The translations under genes and the position numbers were made by a program. From Macrothele yani (Eukaryota > Arthropoda > Arachnida > Araneae > Macrothelidae), in assembly GCA_039090855.1 (NCBI GenBank), contig CM076997.1, forward strand, positions 169,166,709 to 169,230,708: a DNA stretch of 64,000 bases. The letters are read 5' to 3'. Shown here in pieces: positions 50,598-54,078 of this stretch. How positions within the stretch are numbered: the stretch's first letter is position 1; each line of letters opens with the position of its first letter. The notes under the pieces were generated by a model that saw nothing but the letters and a program-made list of their open reading frames with translations, was not told the origin of the DNA and did no database searches.

Positions 50598-51788
50598 TAC
50601 CAAATGTTTCACTAATTCATTTTTTAATGTGTAATGGATCAAATAAATTATTTTTAGCATCCTATTAACCAAGCATGCTTCACACTGACTTTCCCAGGCA
50701 TAAATCCAACTTCTTTAGTCAACAGCACTCAGTATCATTCGCCTGCTTTCACATGTTTCTTTCAATTCAACAGCACATACTACTGGAACGGGAGGCTTTT
50801 CATTACTGGTGTTTAGCAAAACTGCTTTTAGGCAGACCTTTGGCAAATCTATTAATAAAATATTCTTCAACATTTCACATCAATGTCTACACAAACACAT
50901 ATGGAATTATGTACATCAAAATATATACAAAAGTTTATTTTTGTTTCTGAAGACAGTTAAGTTACTTTTATTCCCTTTGCTAACAAATTCCAAAACTGTA
51001 GCCATGAACCTTAACTGAATCCTGCACGGATAACATTTGGACAAGTTGAAATATTACACAAAGTCCCAATTCCTCAATAAGTAGGGAACATCTTTGTTTC
51101 CAGGAACAAAGTCTGCATCCCTCAATACTGAAGCATAGTTTCAACAATGCTGCTACCTTGTGCCCTCCACTTTCCAGACAACTTTTGGAAATGGCAGTTC
51201 TTCTCTATGTAGCATAAACTTCAGAGCAGCTGGACAATCATGCATTGTTTATTTTTTGTTGAAAGCCCAGAAATTTTTAGCATGCAAAAATAGTAGTGTT
51301 CCTTATAATTATTTGCTTGTTCTCACCACATTGTAGGTCATTTAAAAAACATGGAGCATGTCACTGCACATTTATAAAAGAAACTATGGTGATCACAACT
51401 CTGTGGTGTAAATGAAAAACACTATCAACTATGATTTTTGAAATTTACAAATCCAAAGAAGCATGACAAGAGTGAAATAACATTTTAAAAAATGGCTTGT
51501 GATAGTAATGTAAAAAGTTATGTTGTAATAGCATAAAATTTTCTATTTTAAGCTCAACTTATGTTTGCAGGCATACCTTCATCTTTGCAGGACAAAGGAA
51601 AATCACAGTTGTTTTTGGTGGTACTGAGCACCCTTCAGGGAGTGCCTGATCAGAAGCAGGTGTCGAATAAGTTAATCGCAAGCCCTCATCCATTAATTCC
51701 AACCCTGATGCTAGCTGGCCAATTGGCTGAGTTTTACCATCAACTATCCGGTAAGCTGCTGTCTTCGCAGGACAGTTTCCACAGGTAC
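5744..51788 (-). CDS. IGF2R-like: Cation-independent mannose-6-phosphate receptor-like gene, four internal exons
   Basis: Host gene on the minus strand, seen as four exons joined 51788-51577, 24600-24432, 16050-15894, 5844-5744. Every exon is bounded by AG/GT. Phases match at each junction (0, 1, 2), and the last exon ends in phase 1. Together they encode 212 residues. The residues follow the CI-MPR repeat pattern in order: GLxLxY, C, TxVIFLC; then CxYxxxWxTxxAC; DLSPL; YxFNICGG; LxLKY; C; IFTFSC. These repeats carry mannose-6-phosphate or lysosomal-enzyme binding in vertebrate IGF2R and build insect LERP, type I membrane receptors of the Golgi/endosome route. Start, signal peptide, membrane segment and the other repeats lie outside the window or were not found, so the number of repeats and sugar binding cannot be judged. 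Homology is from motif recognition, not a search. Confidence 0.85.
6142..7683 (-). mobile_element. Complete Tc1-like DNA transposon, 1542 bp
   Basis: Flanked by TA duplications (6140-6141 and 7684-7685). The ends are inverted repeats starting CACTGCTGGACAATTGC on the left and, read inverted, CACTGCCGGACAATTGC on the right, matching over about 29 bp with one difference. The length and the single minus-strand transposase are typical of Tc1 elements. It sits in the intron between exons 15894-16050 and 5744-5844. Confidence 0.95.
6541..7423 (-). pseudogene. Tc1 transposase (DD34E), one frameshift
   Basis: Cut-and-paste transposase of the Tc1 family. From a likely start at 7423 (MSSRHHLDDF) the N-terminal helix-turn-helix half reads GRIIGKIEEG, ITDVAREF and VSRLWKSF. 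The catalytic half (to 6541) holds the first Asp in LFSDESRY, the second in FMDDNVTCH, and the Glu in SPDLNPIEN; the last two are separated by 34 residues (DD34E). The two halves are in different frames. They meet at a run of six T on the plus strand (7116-7121), where one base too many would explain the break. About 290 residues in all, close to family length. Otherwise no stop was seen, so damage is slight. Confidence 0.9.
7940..7968 (-). other. Hammerhead-ribozyme-like motif in Penelope LTR
   Basis: Read on the minus strand: GTGATAA, a stem GACC...GGTC closing a short loop, then GAAAG. This resembles the conserved core CUGAUGA-stem II-GAAA of hammerhead ribozymes, which are known in Penelope-like elements. 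Here the first core base is G instead of C and the sixth is A instead of G, so self-cleavage is unlikely in this copy. A sister copy is at 57450-57478. Confidence 0.45.
8164..8715 (-). pseudogene. Penelope-like RT thumb plus GIY-YIG endonuclease (fragment)
   Basis: The frame reads HRAHIICNN, then LPQKKENLKF, a receptor-like region YKLQTRFRSFGY, and ends in the nuclease: GVYYIPIS, NNLYIGSTYRSINNR, LEHKKYV. This order (RT thumb, linker, GVYYIP...YIGST...R...EHK) is diagnostic of Penelope-like elements, whose GIY-YIG domain nicks target DNA. Only the last third is present. The reading frame opens with a low-complexity stretch from an ATC repeat (8690-8708) that does not look like element coding sequence, and an overlapping frame (8543-8815) takes over upstream, so the N-terminus is broken. 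The nuclease fragment has no internal stop. Confidence 0.8.
8905..9138 (+). repeat. Two tandem copies of an 83-bp dispersed repeat
   Basis: TAATTCTTATAAATTTCCCA..., ending ATCAAGCTGAAATGCATACA, occurs twice about 83 bp apart. Divergent relatives with the core AAGCTGAAATRCA and an ATTTA tail recur at 12642-12990 and 18870-19140. Copy B of the 3.5-kb repeat lies between the first two clusters. Confidence 0.65.
9139..12613 (+). repeat. 3.5-kb interspersed repeat, copy B
   Basis: Second copy of the unit at 541-4066, same orientation, arms about 9139-10360 and 11496-12613, differing by scattered substitutions and small indels. Dispersed 83-bp-type repeats flank it on both sides, suggesting insertion into that cluster. 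No recognised coding frame in the arms. Confidence 0.8.
10361..11495. repeat. Private, GC-rich core of repeat copy B
   Basis: Unrelated by eye to the core of copy A. It begins with AGGTGGTCACC, the exact inverse of the right bracket in copy A (2754-2764). It is clearly richer in GC and CpG than its surroundings and contains CAAGATGGCG at 11003-11012, the form of a YY1-type promoter element. A GA run (11099-11114) and A-rich tracts follow. The look is that of a housekeeping promoter and 5' UTR, but origin by capture is inference. Open frames here (10658-11350 minus, 10804-11028 plus) have no recognised product. Confidence 0.55.
12642..12990 (+). repeat. Two divergent copies of the dispersed CAAGCTGAAATACA repeat
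   Basis: Copies near 12642-12745 and 12890-12990 share a pattern of cttccatttt-ggaaa, a gap, then aagctgaaatacaaatatttatg and a stretch of aaaat. They relate to 8905-9138 and 18870-19140. Confidence 0.5.
13190..13412 (+). mobile_element. tRNA-derived SINE
   Basis: 223 bp with a polymerase III internal promoter: A box TGGCGCAGTGG (13200-13210) and B box GGGTTCGAATCCC (13251-13263). It ends in AATAAAA and a poly-A tail. It is flanked by the duplication ATGGGGTG (13182-13189 and 13413-13420), which splits a conserved R-W-G-E-Y-F codon run of the host LINE. The tRNA-like head (about 80 bp) is followed by an unrelated body with GGTCGTTAAACCTCCAATAA. The long variable arm suggests a Ser- or Leu-type tRNA ancestor, which is inference. 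Confidence 0.9.
13602..15056 (+). pseudogene. LINE reverse transcriptase, broken
   Basis: Reverse transcriptase of an APE-type non-LTR element in three main pieces: 13602-14138 (QDWKDAIIVPLYKGKGD, RGISLL, the A motif FIDLEKAYD), 14075-14374 (motif B region SPWLFNIFMD, then motif C as YADA) and 14541-15056 (VPTLRYSSETWVLQ, FGHVERMS, RKGRGRSRKSWEDQIQ). The catalytic YADD box is changed to YADA (14248-14259), so the enzyme is inactive even apart from the frameshifts near 14130 and 14540 and the stop near 14374. Upstream bases 13000-13600 encode the linker, interrupted by the SINE. Confidence 0.9.
15131..15893. other. Intron sequence with one MITE-like hairpin
   Basis: Between a LINE tail and the exon at 15894. 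Apart from the imperfect inverted repeat at 15611-15810, nothing recognised. Confidence 0.5.
15611..15810. repeat. Imperfect 200-bp hairpin, MITE-like
   Basis: The left arm GGCACATAGATGTCATAATT with CTACTGTTTCTCATG is mirrored by CATGGGAAACAGTAG and GGCATCTATGTGCTGATAAT. The arms are imperfect and separated by about 75 bp. No transposon family is recognised and no target duplication is clear. Confidence 0.5.
15894..16050 (-). CDS. CI-MPR-like exon (third of four seen)
   Basis: 157 bp, entered in phase 1 and left in phase 2, with acceptor atttttcag and donor AT|gtaagt. The protein begins GFYEVKKGISN and continues TYIFNICGG, then NDSCNGTNAFCVKK and VIGKASHASL: the first half of a CI-MPR repeat, with the Y-x-F-N-I-C strand, two further cysteines and the region before the GLxLxY strand. 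Several N-x-S/T sites (NIT, NDS, NGT) fit a lumenal glycoprotein. It joins without gap to the exons on either side. Confidence 0.87.
16302..17155. mobile_element. Tigger-like MITE (candidate)
   Basis: Candidate ends: CAGATGAACCTGTATATAAT at the left and, read inverted, CGGTCGAACCCACATATTAT at the right. About 19 of 27 bases match, and each end is flanked by TA (16300-16301, 17156-17157). The start resembles Tigger/pogo termini. About 850 bp with no transposase recognised. Confidence 0.45.
17158..17930. other. Intron sequence without recognised feature
   Basis: Contains an open frame at 17421-17708 (plus) with no recognised domain or splice logic. Nothing else seen. Confidence 0.4.
17935..18341 (-). 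pseudogene. Tc1-like transposon remnant, 5' end with transposase helix-turn-helix
   Basis: Minus strand. The outer end at 18341-18310 reads CACTATATGATCCAAAGTAT and then CCGGACATCC, a terminal form common in animal Tc1 elements. Further in, the translation gives SQFGKFLPLLQLPPST, then IVKWKYLRATT, RPHKLTERDCRMLKR and LSSVGG, which follow the paired-like DNA-binding part of Tc1 transposases. Stops interrupt it (for example near 18055 and 18000). The catalytic half and the other terminus are missing. A different Tc1 lineage from 6142-7683. Confidence 0.75.
18342..18869. other. Intron sequence; small tandem duplication
   Basis: No gene seen. The 20-bp phrase ACCAAGGCTTTCACTATC is repeated in tandem at about 18803-18842. 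Confidence 0.5.
18870..19140 (+). repeat. Two divergent copies of the dispersed CAAGCTGAAAT repeat
   Basis: Copies near 18880-18985 and 19040-19135 share TTTTCAAGCTGAAA followed by an ATTTA/GGAAAA block with the clusters at 8905-9138 and 12642-12990. A run of about 20 A follows at 19316-19336. Confidence 0.5.
19523..20000 (+). mobile_element. LINE copy, 5' part (split by insertion)
   Basis: Plus-strand, 5'-truncated fragment of the same LINE family as 53805-57190. The 130-codon frame 19524-19916 carries RT motif B (RQGCVMSPWLFNIFMD) and motif C as HADD in place of YADD. The copy stops at AAGCATGTTTGATAGAGAGA and resumes at 23294 with AAGTATGTTTGACAGAGAGA, so the antisense LINE between them is an insertion with a target duplication of about 20 bp. 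Confidence 0.85.
21093..22156 (-). pseudogene. LINE linker and reverse transcriptase N-terminal half
   Basis: Frame 22156-21383 holds 257 residues: the linker (LGMLQGRVSEDEYRCKKR), the fingers start (KSLQNGKTSGVNGISAEML) and QDWRDANIVPLYKGKGD. Frame 21413-21093 continues with SVPGKVFGNIV, SGFMPGKDCTNQIFAL and catalytic motif A, FIDLEKAYD. The frames are joined by a frameshift near 21400. The rest of the RT (21092-20060) can be followed by nucleotide similarity but has no useful open frame. Confidence 0.88.
22198..23019 (-). pseudogene. LINE APE endonuclease, frameshifted
   Basis: Endonuclease domain of the minus-strand LINE, in overlapping frames 23019-22798, 22811-22551, 22582-22367 and 22494-22198. 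Readable pieces: YRLNVLCVSETKKKE, VIIVVYAPCDSE, VIIVRDFNGRV (G-D-F-N altered to R-D-F-N), VIDFVVYDQGLKHL and GADIGSDHHLL (the S-D-H motif). At least three frameshifts; inactive. Confidence 0.85.
23294..23870 (+). mobile_element. LINE copy, 3' part (continues 19523-20000)
   Basis: Resumes the interrupted plus-strand copy: TGTTTGACAGAGAGAACAAA, a frame 23426-23632 reading FGKTRSDHVSDEDVLQMCN and WFGHVEKMSG, and the family 3' end GAGCTAACCTCTGAATATCA with ATGT repeats (about 23818-23868). A block of about 70 bp is missing near 23355 relative to 56530-56620. Confidence 0.85.
23871..24431. other. Intron sequence, possible decayed repeat ending in an A run
   Basis: 23871-24123 ends in about 16 A and might be an old retroposed sequence, but no promoter boxes or match were seen. 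The rest, up to exon 24432, holds nothing recognised. Confidence 0.3.
24432..24600 (-). CDS. CI-MPR-like exon (second of four seen)
   Basis: 169 bp, phase 0 in and phase 1 out, acceptor cttgtgtttcag and donor CAAG|gtattt. It encodes 56 residues: RLPKLISDVNCQYVIEWETE followed by YAC and PES (the C-x-Y-x-x-x-W-x-T-x-x-A-C signature that closes one CI-MPR repeat), then CRFTKEINGIDLDLSPLKK, the start of the next repeat (D-L-S-P-L). Boundaries inside, not between, repeats are usual in this family. Open reading continues past both splice sites, but residues outside the stated limits do not fit the family, which supports the splice calls. Confidence 0.9.
24601..25210. other. Intron sequence with an ATA microsatellite
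   Basis: AATAATAATAAT repeat at about 24866-24892 and T-rich runs near 24931-24953. No gene seen. Confidence 0.5.
25211..25747 (+). repeat. Left long terminal inverted repeat
   Basis: 537 bp, inverse of 28703-29260. Landmarks: ACCATCTCAGATTTTAATGA, AAGTGGGACTGTCATGGGTT and TTTAAGCGGAAATATACATA, each found inverted on the other side. Confidence 0.85.
25848..28273 (-). pseudogene. Transposase of the long-TIR element, broken
   Basis: Minus-strand frames in order: 28273-27833 (RRLRNVPEWKCDMFPDI, a CDNCRKQ pair, acidic DDDDET), 27691-27437 (LPESWSIRKIMREFNAPNY, a DNA-binding-like region), an unframed stretch with a CVC and other cysteines, 27090-26458 (VVTCDFSENYTFVIQDEAQS, YVIISNCLEHNSIAVY, KIYYFSDGSAAQYKNKKNF, EWHFF), 26415-25972 (KNITSVHFEFSTQEEY, GTQRLHTFIPI) and 25848-26039. 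The blocks CDFSENY, YYFSDG-x-A-QYKN-x-KNF and EWHFF recur in a large set of uncharacterised proteins of aphids, cnidarians and other invertebrates. The spaced aspartates in CDFSE and FSDG would suit an RNase-H-like DDE core, which is inference. At least four frameshifts or stops. Confidence 0.7.
28703..29260 (-). repeat. Right long terminal inverted repeat
   Basis: 558 bp, inverse of 25211-25747. Internal AT-rich stretches account for the slight length difference. Confidence 0.85.
29261..30370. other. Intron sequence without recognised feature
   Basis: No coding frame with recognisable content. A short GC-richer patch at 29570-29720 is unassigned. Confidence 0.4.
30379..31899 (+). mobile_element. 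hAT-type non-autonomous element, copy 1
   Basis: 1521 bp, flanked by the 8-bp duplication GATAACAC / GGTAACAC (30371-30378, 31900-31907; one mismatch). The ends read CAGGGGTACAGAA and, inverted, CATGGGTTCAGGAA. Same family as 44682-49991. Relative to that copy it lacks about 250 bp near 31617, the part that carries a zinc-finger-like reading frame. No functional protein seen. Confidence 0.82.
31908..32723. other. Intron sequence; 25-base A run
   Basis: A homopolymer of about 25 A at 32521-32545. No gene recognised. Confidence 0.5.
32724..32813. repeat. 90-bp nearly perfect palindrome
   Basis: Left arm TTCAGACTAGTTAACTTTTC continuing to ATCTAGGTAA; right arm TTACCTAGAT continuing to TAGTTAACTAGTCTGAA. 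The loop is about 10 bases. The form of a small hairpin MITE; family unknown. Confidence 0.75.
32814..33477. other. Intron sequence with unrecognised open frames
   Basis: Open frames at 32964-33197 and 33272-33481 (plus) have mixed composition and no recognised domain. They may be exonised transposon debris; no function is proposed. Confidence 0.35.
33478..34143 (+). repeat. Tandem array, six units alternating long and short
   Basis: Units start at 33478, 33595, 33711, 33815, 33931 and 34035, giving lengths of 117, 116, 104, 116, 104 and about 109 bp. The short form lacks CATCAT in its first half and six bases before GAATACAAATG. Long and short alternate from the second unit on, so the true period is a dimer of about 220 bp. 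The many minus-strand open frames here (33396-34152) are by-products of the repeat. Confidence 0.92.
34146..34515. other. Spacer with poly-C and poly-T runs
   Basis: C-rich run at about 34204-34218 and T run at 34392-34405. No gene seen. Confidence 0.5.
34518..35802 (+). mobile_element. mariner-like transposon, 1285 bp
   Basis: Flanked by TA (34516-34517, 35803-35804). The ends are inverted repeats of about 30 bp sharing TGGGTATATAAATAAGTT and GGGATTT with three mismatches. Size and gene content are those of a complete mariner. Confidence 0.93.
34691..35699 (+). pseudogene. mariner transposase (DD34D), inactive
   Basis: Starts at the ATG at 34691 (MATFIPTKQHLREVLVHYF). The N-terminal helix-turn-helix half is followed by a TAG at 34919-34921; the same frame resumes to 35305. 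The catalytic part holds Asp 1 in ITADEKWIW, Asp 2 in LQHDKARPH and Asp 3 in APSDYHLF, with 34 residues between the last two (DD34D, mariner). There is a frameshift near 35230 and a TGA near 35370 before the last piece, 35379-35699. About 336 codons overall, normal for the family. Confidence 0.92.
35805..36546. other. Intron sequence, possibly a decayed repeat
   Basis: 35930-36245 has repeated phrases (AATAATGGTTGAC twice; AACGTA in both orientations near TTCTA), suggesting an old hairpin element, but ends could not be defined. Confidence 0.3.
36767..39409 (+). CDS. RTE endonuclease / reverse transcriptase, 880 codons
   Basis: Element-encoded enzyme for target-primed reverse transcription. 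The APE endonuclease (about residues 45-285) shows TLATYNGRSL, GLSEVRRKGED, QTYAPT, IIMGDFNAKIG, TTSEIDFIM and TGSDHRLV. The RT follows: GKAPGEDGI, LHKKGD, NYRPISLLS, motif A FIDYEKAFDS, motif B GVRQGDTISPKLFN and motif C RFADDVVIFA (F-A-D-D, an accepted form). The thumb part has YLGQQISSEG and VLTYGAETW. All catalytic residues expected are present. The frame ends early at 39407-39409, within the C-terminal part; the rest is in other frames to 39719. The start is the first ATG after the 5' UTR; a later Met (residue 27 or 45) is possible. Confidence 0.93.
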   Translation: MTLQLKSWPSVSGSWNVPGQGSGQCDMKAEGAKNPRRTGLGCHLMLTLATYNGRSLSSDSRLLELEEELQRIKWDIVGLSEVRRKGEDLIELKSGHLFYYRGTDTGRTSGVGFIINKKLKDKVVEVESSSDRAARLVIQLSRRYQAQIIQTYAPTTSHPEEEIEEFYEEIRHLNNKGKQHLKIIMGDFNAKIGHQQQNETSVGKFGHGNRNQRGNTLVEFAEAEGYFILNSFFKKKPHRKWTWRHPIGTTSEIDFIMCNKKFVIEDCSVLNKFNTGSDHRLVRCKMHLNTKLERGKLIRQTKCIDITNLKKHHNTFKLELKNRFSALKGLTSEEVDISEVNRKVTKALMETATKLAGSKNKLHVNKLSGKTKMLMQKRREMRTTKEDVTSKVEYIELCKTVRKSITEDVRKFNCELVRKAIENNQSLKIAKGHLSKGRKQIMALRKEDGSITRNRGEILTRVKDFYSKLYERDDTCTPDIMEGTRVLPVLPAEVAHAIKNMKRGKAPGEDGITIDIIQEASGEIETVLAQIFARCLNEGKIPEDWNNATMILLHKKGDIEDLRNYRPISLLSVVYKIFTKVLSHRLKVTLDMAQPREQAGFRSGYSTIDHIHVLRELIERAREYELPLCMAFIDYEKAFDSVKPSAVTTALKSCGIEDAYINIINNIYENASAKIRLFENTTHIKIGKGVRQGDTISPKLFNATLENVFQSLNWENKGIKINGDYLTHLRFADDVVIFATTPSELQSMIQELADKSKEVGLKMNFQKTKVMFNAFTRNEDLSIDGEKLEITDTYVYLGQQISSEGHIDEEINRRTKLAWRAFGRNSIIFKSNMPLCLKRKVFDQCILPVLTYGAETWTLTQRDIQRLQTNQKAWRGACLV
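39435..39719 (+). pseudogene. RTE C-terminal tail, out of frame
   Basis: Reads VEDIMIRVKSLKWQWAGHTA, RRTDHRWT, DRKRPRKRPHGRW and LGETFVQQWIDNG, the standard RTE C-terminus (W-x-W-A-G-H and basic R-P-x-x-R-W). Two frame changes separate it from the main frame: one near the A run 39378-39382 and one near 39444-39447. With both, the protein would be about 980 residues, the RTE norm. Whether these are mutations or assembly errors in A runs is not known. Confidence 0.85.
39899..44172 (-). mobile_element. hAT transposon, 4.27 kb
   Basis: The ends read CAGGGATCATAGCAT and, inverted, CAGGGATCGCATTCC: hAT-type termini. The motif TTTTAGG(A) occurs about four times within 80 bp of each end (39923-39980 and 44078-44160), in the same orientation at both ends. 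It contains one minus-strand transposase gene. No 8-bp target duplication is visible (GAGTGTAC versus TACCTAAA), so one flank may have changed. Confidence 0.82.
41062..43325 (-). pseudogene. hAT transposase with BED-type zinc finger, two lesions
   Basis: Likely start MPKSKTKFQDAW at 43325. Domains in order: a BED-like finger (CILCSEIF then HHKGKKH), a core with TIAFDETTNTQ and ICVSMDSPNVN (candidate catalytic Asp positions), CNLHVVSNAF, and the C-terminal hAT dimerisation region LPHINADAERVFS and LRKDKANL, then a Lys/Glu-rich coiled coil. The frame is interrupted by a TGA just before 42375, after which the same frame continues to 41910. It then shifts by one base at a T6 run on the plus strand (41922-41927) into 41931-41062. 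About 755 residues, plausible for a full hAT transposase. Similar proteins are often annotated as ZBED- or SCAND3-like. Confidence 0.88.
44173..44673. other. Spacer without recognised feature
   Basis: Intron sequence between two hAT-type elements. No coding frame of interest. Confidence 0.5.
45463..47490. mobile_element. Fold-back element 1, 2.0-kb palindrome
   Basis: Two arms of about 950 bp in inverted orientation (about 45524-46480 and 46535-47490) around a spacer of roughly 55 bp near 46484-46537. Example: CTCCATGCAAACTGAAGCTC at 46428 is mirrored near 46580. The left end has about 60 bases with no partner on the right. It is flanked by CCCAAACAGACT (45451-45462 and 47491-47502), an exact 12-bp duplication of sequence present once in the empty site at 31030-31045. 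No transposase seen. Confidence 0.9.
48099..48347 (+). pseudogene. Zinc-finger-like N-terminus inside hAT-type element
   Basis: 82-codon frame beginning MSTFKSKQVNCAYCDWHGRR, then DKHISHVLNKHP: a C-x-x-C...H-x(4-5)-H arrangement like the DNA-binding finger of hAT or related transposases. The rest has no recognised domain and the frame ends quickly. Copy 1 (30379-31899) has lost this segment. Probably the remaining 5' exon of the transposase of the parent autonomous element; that is inference. Confidence 0.5.
48437..49761. mobile_element. Fold-back element 2, 1.3-kb palindrome
   Basis: Inverted arms of about 590 bp (about 48433-49020 and 49110-49705) around a GC-richer spacer of about 90 bp. 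GAAGAATGTATGTAAAC on the left is mirrored by GTTTACATACATTC on the right. Flanks CAATGTAAGATT (48425-48436) and CAATGTCAGATT (49762-49773) look like a 12-bp target duplication with one change; copy 1 has this site once at 31686-31697. About 50 bp at the right end has no partner. The sequence is unrelated to fold-back element 1. Confidence 0.85.
50000..51576. other. Intron sequence; 30-base T run
   Basis: T homopolymer at about 50567-50596. Open frames at 50675-51018 show no recognised domain. Nothing else seen before the exon at 51577. Confidence 0.45.
51577..51788 (-). CDS. CI-MPR-like exon (first of four seen)
   Basis: 212 bp: two bases completing a codon from an upstream exon ending in phase 1, then 70 codons, exit in phase 0. 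Acceptor atttgcag, donor AAG|gtatgc. The protein reads TCGNCPAKTAAYRIVDGKT, then GLELMDEGLRLTYSTPA, EGCSVPPK and TTVIFLC: most of the second half of a CI-MPR repeat, with the G-L-x-L-x-Y strand, its paired cysteine and the T-x-V-I-F-L-C strand. The next repeat boundary comes in exon 24432-24600, 27 kb away. The upstream exon was not found within the window. Confidence 0.9.
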
Positions 51789-52271
51789 CTGCAAATAAAT
51801 ATTTGTTATGACATTGACAGCATATATATACTGTATATATATATGCTGTTACTAGCATTAAAACTGACTGCTCAAACCAGTAAAAGACATACAACCCAGG
51901 TTTAAAAAAAAAAAAACTTTTTTTACACATGATTTCAATGCACAAGCACTTTAACTTAAAAATGTTTACCAAGTAGCTTATTTGTGCTGAAATAACATGC
52001 TGGTACATTTTGCCATGTACTTGAGATTATTTATGTTTCAAAGATTTCTGAAACAATTCTTGAGATTGATCATCATATTATCTCAACGAAGATAACTTTT
52101 TTAATATATCACCACTCTTTGTTTGTTTGTTGTTTTTTTTGTTTTTTTTTAGATCTCATCCAAAATTTCATTTTTAGGTTTTTAGAAACACAACACACTG
52201 TGTACAAAACATATAAGCAACATTTTTATAAATGAATAAAAGCTGGATACATAAAACCTGAGATATATTTA
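51789..52271. other. Intron sequence with TA-rich patch
   Basis: ATATATACTGTATATATATA at about 51822-51841 and T-rich runs near 52120-52150. No gene seen. Confidence 0.5.
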
Positions 52272-52529
52272 TATACTGGTGAGCAAAACTTAAGAAAAAA
52301 GTAGAAAAAGTAAAATAATGCCGTAAACAGCAGCACCACCCAAACACAAATTAACTCAGGACTGTGTCTGGGAACAGGAGCAATAGCACATGTGTATAAG
52401 GGAGCATGGAATGAGAGCAAAATGCACTCAACACAGTCCAACAGCAACAGTTGAATGAAAGTCAATGGACAGTGTGCATAAGTGTTACGGGCATTCGATT
52501 GTGTTTGCTGTGTGCTAGAAATGACAAAA

Positions 52530-53607
52530 TGGCCCGTTGAGAGCATCTCGACGAATTTACACGTGGCTGAATAATTGGGCGACTCGAGGAGGGATGAACT
52601 ATTATGATGAGTGTGGTCCAAGAGTTAGGTATGGTCCATAGTATTGTATTGCATGTGTAGTAGGCCTTCATAATTACAGATACAGCAGCTGTGAAAAAGA
52701 ATGGTGGCAGTTGTTCACCAAAAACCACCCCCAGTGAGGACCACTCTCAGCAAATACAGAAGAAGAGGGATCAACACCAGATAGCAAGTAACCTTGCAAA
52801 ACAACTGAACATGAGTACAGGACACACAATATCCTGATTTACAGTGGCCAGGCAACTACATAAAGGTGGACTGTTTGCCTGATGACCTGTATGCCGTGTT
52901 CCATTAACAACTGCTCACTAGAGACACTGTTTACAGTGGTCCAGAGAACATAAAAACTGGACAGCAGAAAAGTGGCATACAGTACTCTTCACTGATGAGA
53001 GTAGATTTAGTCCTTCTAGCGATACTGGAAGTCAGCTAACCTGGCATGAGGTCGGCACTCAGTATCGCCCCGAAAACATCAATTAAAGGGATCAATATGG
53101 AAAACATCAATGAAAGGGATCAATATGGGAAACATCAATGAAAGGGATCAATATGGAAAACATCAATGAAAGGGATCAATATGGTGGCTGCAGTGCTCTC
53201 ACATGGAGAGGCATTCTGATTGATAAACATACAGAGCTCCAGAAACTAGAAGGAGGTACTGTAACCATTGTATGCTACTGTAATGAGGTAATCCTTCTCC
53301 ATGTTTATCTGTTCTGAAGTGCCACTGGCCCACAGTTCATGTTAATGGATGATACTGCCACACCCCATTGTACTGTGGCTATTGATCAGCTGTTGGAAAG
53401 TGAGGACATTCGGCAAAAGGATTGCCCAGCATGTTCCCCAAAACTAAATCCCATAGAACATGTGGGGAATACTCTTGGAGATGCGCTGCAGAATGTCAAT
53501 GCACAGCAGAAACTGTCCAACAACTGAAGATGGTGCTGATGGAAGATGAAGGAATGTTACCTCAAGAACTCATCAACAACCTAGCACAAAGTATGGACAG
53601 ATGGTAA
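52530..53607 (+). pseudogene. Tc1 transposase, heavily decayed
   Basis: In shifting frames: ARREHLDEFTRG and IIGRLEEG (helix-turn-helix part), VARQLHKGGLFA, NWTAEKWHTVLFTDESRFS (first Asp), FMLMDDTATPHCT (second Asp) and ACSPKLNPIEH (Glu position kept; family SPDLNP changed to SPKLNP). Many stops and a 28-bp minisatellite (53073-53184) interrupt it. A separate lineage from the Tc1 at 6142-7683, though similar in motif wording. Confidence 0.82.
53073..53184 (+). repeat. 28-bp minisatellite, four units, in Tc1 remnant
   Basis: AAAACATCAATGAAAGGGAT plus CAATATGG repeated four times at 53073, 53101, 53129 and 53157, with one or two differences. It lies where the transposase should read through between the first and second catalytic Asp. 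Confidence 0.95.
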
Positions 53608-54078
53608 AAATCATGTGTCACCATTGGGGTGATACCCTGATGCGGACCTTCTCTTCCCTTCATACCATCTTTGGCAGTGACACATTCATATCATGGCACC
53701 CAGTGTTATGTAGCCAATTCTTAATAAAGTTCCACTATATCCTTTAGTATCTGCTGTGTGTCAGTATTGTTTCCGTCATCTTTTCCTTAAGTAATGGAAT
53801 TCCTATGGTTTGCGGTCGTAGTGAGCGATGGGTTTGCCTCCTCGGGGCGCTCCGTGGTAACAATGGCACACACAACAGCAACTAGGGGCTCTGTGAATCT
53901 TGGAGAGGTGCAAGCTAGTTCTGTGTGACATTGGCGAAAAGACCCCAACTCACTGGGTTTTGTTCCAGAATCCTTAGGTTGAATGACCAACTGGAACCCT
54001 CAGCTGTGGGCTAATCCCCCACACTGATGTACTTACCTGATTAAAAAGACAAAAACAAATATTAAGAATGACTCAAGT

